Origin: Bradysia coprophila
Lineage: Eukaryota > Arthropoda > Insecta > Diptera > Sciaridae
Direction: 5' to 3'
DNA length: 64,000 bases
Assembly: GCF_014529535.1 (NCBI RefSeq)
Contig: NW_023503416.1
Location: 62,001 to 126,000, forward strand
Part shown: positions 1-13,831 of the stretch, piece after piece
Layout: the number at the start of each line of letters is the position of its first letter
Position numbering within the stretch: the stretch's first letter is position 1
Position numbers and translations under genes: made by a program
The notes under the pieces: generated by a model
What the model saw: only the letters and a program-made list of their open reading frames with translations
The model's database searches: none
Told to the model about the DNA's origin: nothing

Positions 1-211
1 AACTGAAATTCAAGTCGTCCTGAAATCCGGTGACCAATAAAAATTCAGGTAAATCCGGTCAGTTTTCAGATGTACCTGACATCTGACCTGATTTAATTGA
101 ATTTCTATGGATCTTCAGATTCCAAGTACATTCAGGTCAGGTAACAATTTTCAATTCAGGTTAAGTCCTAATCCGGTTCAGGATTCAAGTCGACCAGACC
201 TGTTCCGAGCC
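1..211. repeat. Right end of an ACCTGA-rich MITE-like repeat
   Basis: The segment is dense in alternating ACCTGA and TCAGGT words and ends in TCCGAGCC at 204-211. The same terminal word closes a complete copy at 48080-48313, so this is taken as the right part of a family member whose left end lies before the window. Related tracts occur near 57070-57120 and at 61751-62893. No coding capacity is visible. Confidence 0.6.
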
Positions 212-462
212 AATCCAACTGTGGCCCAGTAGCACTAACTACAAAAGAGAGTCACTGAGGGTCAAATCATTCTAAATTTTGATATATTGCCGAGCATTGT
301 ACAGGGAGATTGAACTAATTTTGTATGACCCTAATTTAACCTGCTCCGAGCTTTAACTATGCGTTATTTTAGAATGTAAATGTTTTCACTGCCTCTAGTC
401 ACATGAACGCTGGTTTTTTCAACATTTTATCTAAAGTTATGTAAACGTTCATTGAGGTGTGA

Positions 463-1288
463 GAGGGATTCTTTTGAAAAACAGCCTACCGAAATCGGAC
501 GCATTTTCCAGTGGACATTTTTATATGTGCCTAGAAAGGACTTCAACCCTAGAACCCAAAACCACTTTCAAAAAAATTCTTCGAAGCTTTTATGGCTGGT
601 GAAAGGTGATCGAAAGCCGAAAATTTGCAAATTTATGCAGTTGAAGTTTTCAACAGAAAACTTGCACTTTTCTTACCAATATTTCTCCAGTTACACGAGC
701 CGTACATGGTGGTGTGGGGTATCATTTGAAAGGTAATTTTATGTGCTTTTGGGCCAAATAGGTCTTATGGGGGTTTGAAGGCATCTACGATGAAATATGA
801 GAAGTTGAAATGTTAAAGTGCCTATATTTTATCGCATATGCATCCAAACCCCATAAGACCCTATTTGGCCCAAAAGCACATAAAATTACCTTTCAAATGA
901 TACCCCACACCACCATGTACGGCTCGTGTAACTAGAGAAATATTGGTAAGAAAAGTGCAAGTTTTCTGTTGAAAACTTCAACTGCACATATTTCAGTGTG
1001 GATTAATTTTAAAACCAATGAGTCTCTATTCGGCTTAATAGTACATGTGATTACCTCTCTAATGACACCCCACACGACCATGTACGGCTCGTGTTTCCGG
1101 AGAAATTTTGGTAAGAAAAGTGCAAGTTTTCGGTTTTTGATCACCTTTCACCAGCCATAAAAGCTTCGAAGAATTTTTTTGAAAGTGGTTTTGGGTTCTA
1201 GGGTCGAAGTCCTTTCTAGGCACATATAAAAATGTCCACTGGAAAATGCGTCCGATTTCGGTAGGCTGTTTTTCAAAAGAATCCCTCT
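463..1288. repeat. Foldback (long inverted-repeat) element
   Basis: The left arm, about 463-785, is repeated in reverse complement at about 838-1288. The outer pair matches 463-622 with 1130-1288. The inner pair matches 640-785 with 838-985 around a loop of about 52 bases. The right arm has about 140 extra bases (986-1128), and these include a second diverged copy of the inner arm (compare 897-965 with 1065-1130). Open frames on both strands (452-736, 1059-1295) are mirror images of the arms and not genes. This is a non-autonomous foldback DNA element or a relic of one; no transposase is present. Confidence 0.85.
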
Positions 1289-2159
1289 GAGACATTCTAA
1301 TCGATTGGGTCTATTCAACAGGACACTGAAATTACATGCAAATACGATTGGTCACGTCAGGTTCCCTGTCTGTGCAATGAAGAAAATTGCTCCGGAATTT
1401 GTTGATTATTTTTGTTTATCTTTTTTACATTCTTTTTGTTAATATCATGTGAAAATTAGCTGAATTTGTTAAAGTTTATCGTCAGTAACAATAGAGAAAT
1501 TTATTTCGGAACATTTATTTTGAAATGTTGTCTTTGCATTTCGGAACAAACCAAATTTCCCGGCCACATCGAATTTCTATGGAGAAACGAAAAGTATAAA
1601 TCGAGCCAAACAAATGGACAAATTGAATTTTCAGACCTCAATACCACAATACCATTCTCATCATGGATCTGGGAATGTTAATTTAAGTGTTTGCATCAAC
1701 CCTAAATTGCAAATGCATCTTTTACCGATACAAGATGTTCCGCTATGTCGAGATACAATATAGTTTACAAGGTAAATTAGTAACAGATACTGTTACTGTT
1801 GCAGGCACACATATTATGTGATATATGAGGGTCCGTCATTCCTTTCGTAAATACTATTTTTGTACATCTAAGGAGATTCATTTACTAAAAATTGGCGTTA
1901 CGTTCACCGCTAAAAATTCGAAAATTTACTAAATTTTGTGACAGTAGCTCACATTAACTCATAGCAGGTTACGGTGGATCACATTCAAAAAAGAACAACA
2001 AACCATAGTTTGTTGGTTGTCAAAGTTATATTTGCAATCCTTGCGAACTCGTAAATTTTGTATTTTAAATGAAAGCGTGACCGGTCAACTTCCAATTCCT
2101 TTTCACAAATCGAATAACTACAACATTTCACCAACTGACAACTCTGTTCACTGTCCACC
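1289..2159. other. Intergenic, upstream of the C2H2 gene
   Basis: AT-rich sequence between the foldback element and the zinc-finger gene. No conserved coding segment is recognised. The last 150 bases probably contain the promoter and 5' leader of the downstream gene, but no clear TATA box or initiator stands out. Confidence 0.5.
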
Positions 2160-3506
2160 ATGGATATGATGGAAGATGTGAAGCCATCCATAATGCCGTT
2201 GACAACACAAGACACTAAAATCGAGGTAGCTATTCAATTCATTCCAGTGGACCTGTTCATTCATGGCGATCCCATAATCTTCAATTAACGATTCCCAGAT
2301 TGGAGACCTACCAATGAAAGCAGGAGAAGTTTTTCGAAACAACGAAGGACAGTACTCATTTATGTGTTTCCACTGTGGTTTAATATTCGAAGACTTTGGC
2401 GAGATTAGCAATCACTGCGATAGCCACTTCCAAGAACAAAAGTACGATGTTAGTGTCCAAGCTCCGGAGTTTGTATTATGTACACAAACTGGTACCGAAA
2501 CCGAACTACCTGATAGTTCGCTCTCGCTTCAACCTGAACGACCTGAACTAACACCGGTGGAAGTACCAGTAAAAGTTTCGTTGGAATCAACACGTCCAGC
2601 AACGAACCATCATGTGTCAGTTCGAAAACGAAAGAAACGAAAAATAGCGAAAAACGCTCCGTTACCAAATTTTCCTCAAAATTGTCCAATATGCTCCGTC
2701 TGGTGTGACGACTTTCGGGGCCACATGAGAACGGAGCATGATATGCGCTACAGAATCCTTCAATGTTATAACTGCAAGATATTCGTAAAAGATCTTACTA
2801 CATTGAAAGGTCACATAATCTCCAACAACCACGAAAAAAAGAAAACTTGCTATATGTGCCTTGTGAAGCCACCAATAACGCATCCATCGGAACCGAGGCG
2901 TCACAAGTGTTTGTTCTGTAAGGAATGGTTTCCGAATCACATTGAATTTAAGGTCCACTTTGCGAGTGCTCACGACAAAGACGCGGACGATTTCTTTAAA
3001 AAAAAGACGAACTGCAACATTTTTACGTGCCACATATGTGAACGGGAATTTCCCCTGCGAGATTATTTGCATGCACATATGAGAATTCACGACGATAGCA
3101 CTCTACGGCATCAATGTCCTACATGTAATGGATAATGGTAAAATCATCAATCTTGTGCTGCATGACTAAATATTCCAATAACATTGCAGGCGGAAGACGA
3201 CTCAGAACATACGGGCAGCTCACTCAACATCTAAAAGTACATGAAGGTAAGACATTCCCATGCGACCAGTGTGATAAAATTTTTCCGTATTACGCGAGAT
3301 TGCGTCTCCATCGCTTCACTCACGCTACAGAACTTAAGTTTGAGTGCGACCAATGTTCGAAAAAGTTCAAGCAAAAGAAGTACTTGTTGCAGCATAAAGC
3401 GACACATACGAATGAGCGAAGATATGCTTGTAAGTTCTGTAATGCGTCCTTCAATTTTACTTCCGGTCGCCGAGCACATGAAAAGAGTCAGCATAAAACG
3501 CTATGA
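2160..3506 (+). CDS. C2H2 zinc-finger protein (nine fingers)
   Basis: Three exons, 2160-2225, 2299-3124 and 3190-3506, joined by GT-AG introns of 73 and 65 bp, give about 402 residues. Both junctions keep frame, and the second restores a finger: CPTC joins GRRLRTYGQLTQHLKVH. The N-terminus (start MDMMEDVKPS) is short and acidic and has no ZAD. Nine C2H2 units follow, for example CFHCGLIFEDFGEISNHCDSH and CHICEREFPLRDYLHAHMRIH, with the last five nearly contiguous and TGEK-like linkers poorly kept. A tenth cysteine pair (CYMC, near 2855) lacks a clear histidine pair. Such proteins usually bind DNA in the nucleus; the target cannot be inferred. Start chosen as the first in-frame ATG before the donor. 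A possible AATAAA lies near 3622. Orthology is not assigned. Confidence 0.88.
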
Positions 3507-6500
3507 AATCGGAAAATTTGTAGCTTGGCGATTGTTTATACTTTCTTCTTGATTGGTACTGACTCAGTGCTACTGAGACCAATTTCTGTTTAATTTAAGT
3601 TAAATTACACAATCTTGAACTGAATAAAATGAGATTCGATCAAAATAATTTCCCAAGTAAATTTTAGAATTCACATCTGCATGCTGCTGTTGATGCCATC
3701 ACATTCCTAGTGATATCATTACAAGGAGACAATTATTTTCAGCACCAAATAGGAGAATTCGAAATTTGACCGTTTAATTGTTTGTCAATTCTAACATTTC
3801 TCTTCAACAAAACAATGCAATGACATTCCTCAAATTTCGATTCAACGAGAATCAGTTCCTCTCCAACATGTATGAAGAATTTAATTTCAAGTGTATGTTC
3901 CAGTTACAAAAGTATTTCATTTGAGCTGATCTCTCAATCTGTACGCATGTAAATGGAATACTTGCCTCGATAATTAAATGGGAGATATGCAATGGAATAC
4001 AATAAATACATCTCCATCGCAGCTATATATGATTGTCATGATGGGTATGATATACAGAGCACTGGCCCTGGGACTGTACATTAAATTAATGAATTGTTTA
4101 AATAGAATGGTTTCGTATTTCATTGGTTCAGGGAATGTAACTCTTACGTCTCGTCGATTAAATAAATTGAAAAATGTGAAGAAATAATGACCCGGCCATT
4201 GAATAACTATTACCATAAAACTAAAGAACAAAGGGTAAGATAAAAAACAAAACAAAAGGAAGGCACAAAGATACGTTTTCCTGAATGAATGTCAGTGTAA
4301 GTAAATATATACAATGTGCATAACGAAAGATTTGAACGACGACTCCACTCCGTGTCAACAGCATTTTTCATTTGTTATTTATACTCGGGAGACAAACTCA
4401 TTGTCAAGAGCTATATTTTATTACATCATTGCCGTTGAATTAAATAGCCATGCATTTTAGTGCGAATTAAAAAGAAAAGAAAAATGTTATGTCGAAAAAA
4501 GAGGACAGGCTAGTATTACGCCTAAATTTGTTTTGTTTTCCTTACAAAACCAATGTTGTTGCGGAAAAGCATACACAATGTGTTACACTTTCTCTCGTGT
4601 CGTGTATGCATTTAAAGAATAATTCCTACCAATTAATAAGAGTAAAAGAATTGATCTCAAAACAGGAATTAATCGAAAGGAAGAGAGGTCCTCAGTCGAA
4701 GTGAAATCTTTCTTAATAATTTTGTAAAAGGTAAATATTTCTTACTGGGATTCCACGCACTCACTTTTCTCACTGTTTTCAACTATTTTCAACATCTGAA
4801 AAAGTGAGGAATTATTTGCTTGATTTTCAACTATTTTCAGACCCTTTACTCACTTTTTCTACAACCAATTAAAATAGAGTAGAAAAAAATGTTAGCATTG
4901 TAAAATTTCGCCGAACATTTCTACTAAAAGTTTCTAGGGTTGTATATAGTCCATTGCAAAAACATTTTTCAAGTGTATTCATTCACCCTACTTTTCTCTG
5001 AGAGCTCTGAGATAAACTTACGTATCTCGGCTAAGTATTTGGATTTTATCCATCAATGCACCTTGTAACTATGGTTTCAACCTGTATATTTTGAGTGGCT
5101 TTCACTCCAATGCGAAAAATGTAGCTCACAATTATTGGTCGACCGACCGGCTCAACAGCGGCTGAAATGTAGTTAGACCTGAAACATCAAATCTGTACAT
5201 GTATAGGAAAAAGAACCTGACTGAAGTATGGTTTCGCTCAATCCTTTCAGGTCAAGTTTCAGATTAACTAAAAACATCAATACAAACTTTCCTGGTAACC
5301 TGCTAGGTCAGTTCAAGTTGTATAAAACTTGAAAAACATCAAGTGAACGTTGCGATGTGATAGTACGAGTGATAGACTTTTAATATGCCGTTTTGGAATC
5401 CTTATCAAGGAGGATAAAAATCTCCTATACATAGGAGAATGGAGAAATCGCTGACTGACAGAGTAGAAAACTGTATAGTACATCTCTTCTAATAGAAAGA
5501 TAAGGAAGTGACTTAGTCGAAGTTAAAAGTTAGCCGCCTATAAGTTTTAAGTCAGGCTCTTATAAGTTATAGGTAAATTTATAAAAAATCCAAAAACTTT
5601 GATCAACCTCAACATTTTTGATATTTTTTAAAGAGGGTTGATTCTTAAAACAAAAATCCGTCGACCTAGCCTCTCCCGTGGCCTCTATACAGTTTCTACA
5701 ATTACCGCCAAATTTAAAATTTAAATCTACGTATTAACAAAAATGCAAGAAACATCAGTCAATTCTACCGATTTGTGCTCAATGTTAACTTATGTTAAGC
5801 CTAACAATTTTTCTGCTTGACATTTTTGTCAGCATAGGAGTTTTTTTTTTAATAAATAACTCTTTATTCAAAAAAAAGAAAGAATCCTTATCACTCCGGC
5901 TAATTTCTGAGTTGAACGTATCTTCCACGCTTGATAAAAGTCTATGAAATTCGTTGGATTTCTTTATTTGAAAATATTTTGATAAGTCGCTAAACGCAAT
6001 AGTAAAAAAAAGTTATCCGCAATTCTAATCAGTTATTGCTTCATTCCGGAGAAACTTACTCGTAAAATAATCTTTGACTTCGCGTAAAATAGGGTTCAAA
6101 CTTTCCTAAAAACTCACCAGAAAATGAACTATTTCTAGTAATTATTTTCGTTATTTTTACTCGCTTTTCCACTTTTTTACTTTAAACTTTGCGTATTTTT
6201 TCTTGAATGAGTTAGTAATCACCCAATTTTGCGTGGAATGCCTGTTTCTATGTTCTCAAGAATGCTGGCAAAATTTTCAATTTTAATCATTTTGCATTAT
6301 CGCATCTGCGGTCGAATTTTCTTTTTCTGTGCGATCAATTCTTGTTTTTCTGTGATCAATTCCTCTTTTTACTGGAATAAGTTTAAATAATTCTCCTTAT
6401 GTATTAGTTGATGAAACACATGTTTTGATACAACACGGCAACGTTGAAATGTTTGGTTCTATCAATCGTTCTTAGAAGAAGATTTCCAAGCATAATTTGA

Positions 6501-7350
6501 TATTTAGGGAATAAAACATTTAATGGATGATGAGAAGGTGTTAAAAATTCCGGTGTTTAATCGGTTGTCATTAATTTGTTTCCGTTCTAACTAACTCACA
6601 GCCTATCTTCATCATTCATTGATCAATTAACCGAATAAGTTGGAGATTGGGTTGGGACTGGTCCAAATAAATGTATAACGACTTCGTAGAGACTTCCAAC
6701 GCATGGTAGAGAAAATCCCGTTCCTAAGCTATGATCCGAAACTTTATTTAACAATTTCATTGCCAGAACTCGCATCTGGGTCGTTTTTTTTTGCAAAAAT
6801 TCCGTGAAAATTCTGAACCATTTGTTAGAACTTAATCCGAATTTTTCAGAATTAAAATTCCCGAAAAGAAGTCCTGTTCCGGCTAGTGCTATTCGTAAAT
6901 CAATTAAATTTTGAGTCCCATCCCTTAACTTGACGAGAAAACTTTTATTCACAATTCTGTTCACGCAAGTTTTTTTAATTCTAATGGTTGATGTGATATC
7001 GCCAACTAACCATCAGATCTACCGTATTCCGAACAAAAACACAAAGAAGAACTTTGATACAAAAATATTTTTTTATTTGCTTTTTCTTCAGAAGAAATTA
7101 AAATAACTCGAAAATAAAATGAATTTTGTGTATAACAAACATAAAGAAATATAAGAAAAGTAGTGAACATGTGGCTTAAAAAACTAAAATGGTTTTCTGA
7201 ATCCCATTCACAAATTTTATGTACTTTAAAAGGCACCTTAAGTAATTTGTTTCAACGATCACAATGTCCGGTCCGTTACCTCAAAAATGGTTTTTATTGT
7301 ACTTTTGCTTTACTATAAATAACTCTTATAACCGCAACCATCACGGAATA
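3507..7350. other. Gene-free intergenic stretch with low-complexity repeats
   Basis: This 3.8-kb stretch lies between two convergent genes and shows no convincing coding exon. Weak ACCTGA-type words occur at 5170-5335. Local direct repeats sit at 4745-4870 (two copies of TTTTCAACTATTTTCA). A 113-codon open frame on the minus strand (6623-6964) has no recognisable family and no supporting splice context. Confidence 0.5.
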
Positions 7351-10175
7351 TTATATACTCTCTTTGTGCGTGGCTTTGGCATAAATAACAGCATCGTGGA
7401 TGGACGCCAATACTTTAAATTTACCCACACCCAACATTTCGGCATGTTTGATGGCATCGAAGACGCGATCATTCGGACTTGTCAACACCATTTGTGTATT
7501 GAACAGTTCCATCTCCTTTTGAATTTCGATCAGACATTTACTGCCGGCTATATCCAGATGTGTAACGTGCGCTAAGTCGATAATCAGCGTTTTCGTGTCG
7601 ATTAATTTCTCAGCCTCTGCCAACTGTAACGAGGCCTTGCGTATTGCCTTGGGGGTGATTGAAATTCTCTTGTACAGATAGCGTTTGAACGATGTGACCG
7701 ACGCAAAGTTTATCGCGCCGATATATTGGAATATTTTGATGGCTTCGATTTCTTTGGCACGTCTATGTGTCGACATATCCACATAAATATCTGTATTCGG
7801 TATAACACCCAGCTGGCATGCTTTCATTTTCCAACCTTTGATGTATAGGGCCGTTAGTGACACACAAATGCCCAAAACGAGTCTGAAAATGTGTTTCATG
7901 AATGGTCGATATTTGAAGCACTTTATCACTCTTATCATACCCGACGTCAACATCGACTAGAACAACTGCGATGAAGGTGACGACCCACGAAATCGCTTCC
8001 AACTTTCCTTCCCTATAAAATCTAGGCAGTGCGGCAGCTTGAACGTACATTCCTTTCAAAGCGACCACAATTATTCCGGATAGGACACACTGATTCAAAT
8101 GGAAGATTGTCGGTAAAAAATCGAAACAAAATAATTGAAAATGTTGCGTTACCCTCGGCAATACTTCGAATACAGGACCGATCCACAGTAATACGATTAA
8201 AATCAACACAGCCGATACAACGGAAGCAATTTGTGTCTTGCCGCCCGTTTGTTCTTGAATTAAGGAACGAGATAATGAAGTGCCATTAGGAACGCACGCA
8301 AATAGACCACCAATTATGTTACTGAAGCCCTGCAAATAAAACAGTGTCCACTAAGATGCTTAAAGAGAAAATATTTTCAAAAAAAAATCTACCAAAGCCA
8401 ACATCTCCTGATTAGCCCTCACTTCGTAGCTCTGCTTTTTAGCGAAAATCATTGCCATTGATATCGTTACACTGTAACTGACTATCGATATCGCGATCGC
8501 ATCGACTGCCACAATCCATAGCAATTTTACTGGAGGCATAACAGGTGGTGGAAGCCCAATTGGAACTGTAATAAATGATCAGGTTAATTTCTAAATTTGA
8601 GTTTAAACGGATGCGACTTACTAGCTCCGACCAATTTAACCTTGTATGCTTCATCAAACTTCAACAAAAATGAAGCGGCAGTCCCGGCAACAACAGCGAT
8701 TAACTCTGCAGGTACTGGGAATTTGAATAGTTTGGCTGCTTTAGGCTTAACTACTTCATTCATGATAACCATGAATATTATCACCGACAAGGATATGCCA
8801 ACTGTATAAGGATTAGCATCTAACAGGCTCTTGATGCAATCAATCACTGTCTGCAGAAGAGACATTTAAATCATCAAATCTGGAAATGTTCTACACGTTC
8901 GGTATAACTTACGAATATGATTTTGAATGCTCCTTTATGGCTGGGGATCTTAATGCCGAATAAGTCTTTTAATTGACTGACTAGCACATGTACCGCAGCT
9001 CCAGTTGTGAATCCATTCACTAGAGGTTCGCTAAGCAACGTTGCCAAGTGTCCCAGTTGCAAAACGCTCATCAGAATCTACATTTTTGCTTTCGTTATAT
9101 TCATTATAAAAATGTAAATTTATTAACATCAGTACTTGCTGCAAACCGCACATAAAAGCAACTGCCGTAACAACCTGTATAGGACTGTATGTGTCTGAAA
9201 CGTCACTCAATGTCGCATTATCTGTGGACTGTAATTGTATAGTCGTTAAAATGATCAACAAAAACGTAGATAAGCGAGTGTGGTAGCCGAAAAGCATTCT
9301 TTCCAGTACTTTTCAGTTAAAGTCGAGGGGAAACTACGAGAGCAAACTCTGTCCCATCAACTTCCATTGGTGCATCTATTGGCTTTTAATATTTCCATCT
9401 ATTGGTAAATGGCAAATAGCATCTGCACCAGTATTTGCTCGCGTAGTTTACCCATCGGAACGCTCGAAAACAAAAATTCAACAAATCTTGTTGAAATTGC
9501 AAAATATTTTCGTTCTTACCGCGGTGATGGCTGGTCCAAAAGTTGCGTGTGTTTGCACCACTTTCAAGGTCATCAAACTAATAACTGACAGCGTTCCCAC
9601 GCTGATATGCCGTGATGTTCCAAACACAAAATACGTAAGGGTCGGAAAAAAAGCCATATACAGCCCTGAGCTAGGAGTTACACCGGCCAACAATCCATAG
9701 GCCATTCCTTGAGGTATGTGCATAACGGCAACTGTCATGCCAGCTGTTAGATCGCCAGCTATACTGTTCTTGAACGAGTATTTGGGAAGCCATTTAAGTA
9801 CGGGTACCAGATTTAAAATAAACCTCAAGAAACTGAATTTAGCGAAGGAATGCTTGATGTTGTCGAGATCTGGAAGTGAGTTAATACTTCCCAAATAAAA
9901 ACAATTTACGGTCCATGCTTGGTAACAACGAAATACTTAACAGTTTTTGTTTGGCTTTTGGTACAGAGATAAGTCGTTAACATTTTGTTGAAATAAGACC
10001 TTCCGATTTATGTCGTACGATGGTAATGGAGCAGACTTCTTCAATTCGTTGGATGTATTTGTCACATCGTCGCTATTCCGAATAAATTAATTGTTCTTTA
10101 CTGGTGGTATGTTAAAGACATGGTAAGTTACGCATAAACTCACGCTAATATATCATTTTCATTATCGTCTGCCAT
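7351..10175 (-). CDS. SLC26-family anion (sulfate) transporter
   Basis: Ten exons on the minus strand: 10144-10175, 9942-10072, 9520-9869, 9136-9228, 8913-9077, 8622-8850, 8393-8565, 8153-8329, 7941-8089 and 7351-7882. All introns are GT-AG and all phases agree, giving about 676 residues, normal for the family. The N-terminal half holds the transport core: HIPQGMAYGLLAGVTPSSGL is the SLC26 signature region, followed by LSEPLVNGFTTGAAVHVLVS. NQEMLALGFSNIIGG and LPRCVLSGIIVVALKG mark later membrane segments. The C-terminal exon carries the STAS domain (about residues 520-660; LIIDLAHVTHLDIAGSK). Members exchange sulfate, bicarbonate, chloride or oxalate across membranes; the substrate here is unknown. 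Start is ATG at 10175, whose exon has a clean donor. It is convergent with the C2H2 gene far downstream. Confidence 0.95.
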
Positions 10176-13100
10176 TGTGACGATATAATCACTGCCTATT
10201 CTATTATCACTGTATTCCTTTTATGTCTTTCGATAAACGTGATCATCCCAACCTAAAACAAATTTACAAGATAAATTTACACTTAAGACTTATTCTGGGC
10301 GATTTATGAAAGAAATTAGTTCAACCTCAATCGAAGTCAGTTCACGCAATCAACTGCTTTCAGATAAAACATATCAGCAAATAAAAATTGGACTGATCTC
10401 TGCACATACAGATTTTCAAAATTAATTTGTTTATCAAAAACCAAACCAAATAAATTACAAAACAAAAAAATTATTAAACTGATCGTAATTCACGCAAGTA
10501 AGAGGAAAAAAAACCCTATTTTTCATCCGGTCATAATTTAACAAAATAAATATCTATCAACGCGAGACACCATATAAAACTGTTCAGCATTGAACATCTT
10601 CTGTAAAACTGAAATGTAAATTTTACTCGCGTCTCACAATTGAACTGTTGGCATATGACTGATAAACTCATAATACTAATAAAATTCTACGTCATAAGAC
10701 ATCGTCATCACATGCAATTGAGAGATAGCTACGATACTAATCGAAGTCTATTTTGAGTGGCTAGAGACGATAAATTAATAAGTTTGATCGTAAATCGAAC
10801 ATCATTAATTGTTAGCTTATACCATTTATATTGTGTATTCGAGTGTGTGATAATTCCAATGTCGTAACAACAATTTTTTGATTAGCATGGCTATAGACGA
10901 ATAAATTTGAACTATTTGCAAAATTTGGAAAACATTATTTTGATAAGCAGCTGGAAATAACTCAGTCTTTATTAAAAATCGTTGTGTGATGAAATTCACC
11001 ATTTGGTTTGGATTTAATTATTCGAAACAAAAAGTATCCATCCATCCATTCCATTGTCTAACCAGTTGGAGTAGGATCGATCAATCTTCCTTTCTCGAAA
11101 TTAGAATTTTATTATTTACCAGACTTAAAGTTTACATTGACACGTTAACCTATTGACGCCTTTGACAACATAAATGTGTTTTGTAAACAGGTTCGAAGCA
11201 AGTTTTTAACTCTAATTAATACTCATGTTGTCGCGGTGATTAACATTTTACATACGGTAAGTAATGTTTAAAAAACACTTTTATACTTAATTAGTCTGAC
11301 GCTTTTTCGACTTGATGAAGCTTTATTAAAGAGTCCTTAGGGAGGAGTAAGAACGATAATAAATTTCTTTCATTATATGTAACGTCCAAACCTAAGAGTA
11401 ATTTTACACCAATACATGTATGCGTAATTTTGTTCGAAATTTCCTCTTTAGGTTTAATTACTCTTAGGTCCAAACAACTAATATTAGGGTACGATACATC
11501 ACAGAATCCACTTATCTATAAATGACTTTATCGCAAAATGACCTACGCGCGTAAATTTACTACTCAATTTATTATTAGTGACCAAATTTGTAATTGCTGT
11601 CAGTTGAATCTTCAAGTAGAAAGATAATTTATGAGAACCTTGATAATGTTGCGACAAAATAACAGAAACCATTCGCACGTGCGAGCGTATGGTGTAGATA
11701 GTAGAATCTAATTACGTAAATAACTATTTAAGCTCCTCAAACGGATTGTCTAGTTGGAGTAAATGATGAAAATATTTTTTTATCTTTATTGCATTTAATC
11801 TAATACACCAATTGAAGGTGAATGACTGATTTCATACAAACAATTTGTTGATTATTTTAAGGGATTAAGCAAGAAGTTGCGAAGAGGTGAGAAGCTAATA
11901 TTGAAATTTCTTTCTACAGATGTTTGTTTTTCACATGTTCACTTGTTTCTCACGTTTAACAGCAAATCATTGCATGTTAGGTTGGTCCTTGACCGAGTTC
12001 CAAAAGAAAGTTGCACGCGGATTTTTTACATTAGGTTCTGGACGTCATAATACGCTCATAAATAAATGAGAATTGTTAAAAGCTTGACCTTATGCACACA
12101 CATACACAGTTCCACATTTAATTTTACCTTAAATATACGGCGAGCAATGCTCCAAAATTATTCATTTTTTATACAAAAATTTATTGAATTTTACTTGTTG
12201 TTTTCCAATCTTATTTACTTGTTGCTTGTGCTAGTCGCAAATACAACAATTTCCTAACAATAACCGTTCTCAAAGACTATTTTCAAATACAAGTTCGCGT
12301 TGTTTCTATTTTCGTGTATTTACCGTGTATATTTTGAGAATCAAGGTGATGAAAGAAAGACAAATTATATTCAATCACACACATCAATTTAACATTGATA
12401 ATGATCTTCTTGCGAGTATCTCTTTTTCATTTGCAACGGATAATTCAATCCATATCTCTTATTACCGAAAGTGGATCAACTCATTTAGCAACACATTATT
12501 AATGAAAAAGGCAATTCAAAGAAAGGAAACTTTAGATTAACAGAGATTCAACCTATAAATGAGCACCAATCACTTAAAAACTCACCACTTCGATTTTCAC
12601 GTTAATTTTCTTTTGTTCTAAGTTAACAACTCATATAATGCGACACCTCTTCGAAGTAATTATTGTCTATTTCCAGTTCTCTTGTTATGTAACGTCTGTT
12701 GTTGTCTAAGACCATTTTTAATGATAACGCCGTTAACATATCAACAAAAACACAAAAACTTTTTGCAATGTCAATAAAACAGCTGATCGTAGTTCAACAC
12801 CAATATCGACCGTAGTACGAGTACACATTTGTGAGAGTTTGCGCGATGCATTCATTCACTGAACGCATACAATCGCCATCTATCTTTCATTACATGTTTT
12901 GTTGATGAATGAATGGTTGTTCAAAAAGAAAATTGTGTCCGTATAATCCATATGTCTCAAGTTAAGCTTTGTGCTTAAGCGTTACCTAGAGTAAATAGAT
13001 CAAATATTTTGGAGTTCTCACAAGGCACAGTCATTAGTAAGGTTGACAAGTTCAGTTTCAGTGTGAATTTCATTGATCCGAGGCGAAACTGTGGTCAATC

Positions 13101-13831
13101 AACTCATGAAAAGAAACCTTTTCAATTTTAATTTCGAGTAAATAAGAGGTAAATCTTAAAAATCAAAAGCTTCGCGTGTCTCAGACAAATTACACTTCGC
13201 CTAAATACCCGAAATAGTAGATAGATATCCACAACTTACAGAGAAGCTTCTTAACTTTGAAACCGTTATCTGCAGTCAGAAATTTTCACTACACTTATCA
13301 CCCACTTTACTCTCACCCACCCTCCCCCTTTAAGTTAATTAAATTCACCAATCGCAATCGTTTAAGTAATCAAAATTAAATGTGTTGCTGGACACCACTA
13401 TTAACGTTTTGTACGTATTATTCTAAGTTCAATGAGGTCTACTTCAACGTCATTGATTTATATATCCTATATCCTATCCAACCCTGCAATACAGCAACAT
13501 TACAACATGTATTGTATACGCGATCTTCACATATACCATTACGTGTAAAATTGAATACAATCACATCAACGTGGAATATGAACCGACAGTCACTGCACCG
13601 AATACTCAATATATTCATTTTGTATAGTACAGTCAGCCTATTCAAAACCAAAAGCAGTCCATAGAATTAATAAGTCGGAAAATGATCTAAAATTCAAATC
13701 GAACTTTTATTCACTAAGCTCCAAGTCAAATGAATTTGATTTTGTGTAATTGAAATAGTTCGCACAAAGTGAAGAAAACGTGAAAAATCAATATCGAATC
13801 CATTGATTTGTAGATTCTATTTTGGTTGAAA
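10176..13831. other. Divergent intergenic region between SLC26 and TMEM53-like genes
   Basis: About 3.7 kb of AT-rich sequence separates two divergently transcribed genes, so both promoters should lie here. No conserved exon is recognised. A 13-bp inverted repeat (CCTAAGAGTAATT at about 11392-11404, reverse complement at about 11455-11467) is visible. A member of the TTGATCCGAGGC repeat family lies near 13040-13150. Confidence 0.45.
13040..13150. repeat. TTGATCCGAGGC-family dispersed repeat, copy 1
   Basis: The segment contains CATTGATCCGAGGCGAAAC followed about 10 bases later by GGTCAATCAAC, flanked by GTGTGAATTT and AAAAGAAACC-type words. The same order occurs at 15195-15300 and 58700-58815, where the core is an interrupted palindrome (TTGA-CC-GGC-GCC-GG-TCAA). 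This copy is the most diverged. Confidence 0.5.

Noticed and set aside
452-736. 94-codon frame in the foldback element
   Set aside because: It is mirrored by an almost identical frame on the other strand (1059-1295) because of the inverted repeat; no protein family fits.
6623-6964. 113-codon minus-strand frame in the 3.8-kb gene-free stretch
   Set aside because: No recognisable domain, no splice or poly(A) context and low-complexity composition; left as unassigned.
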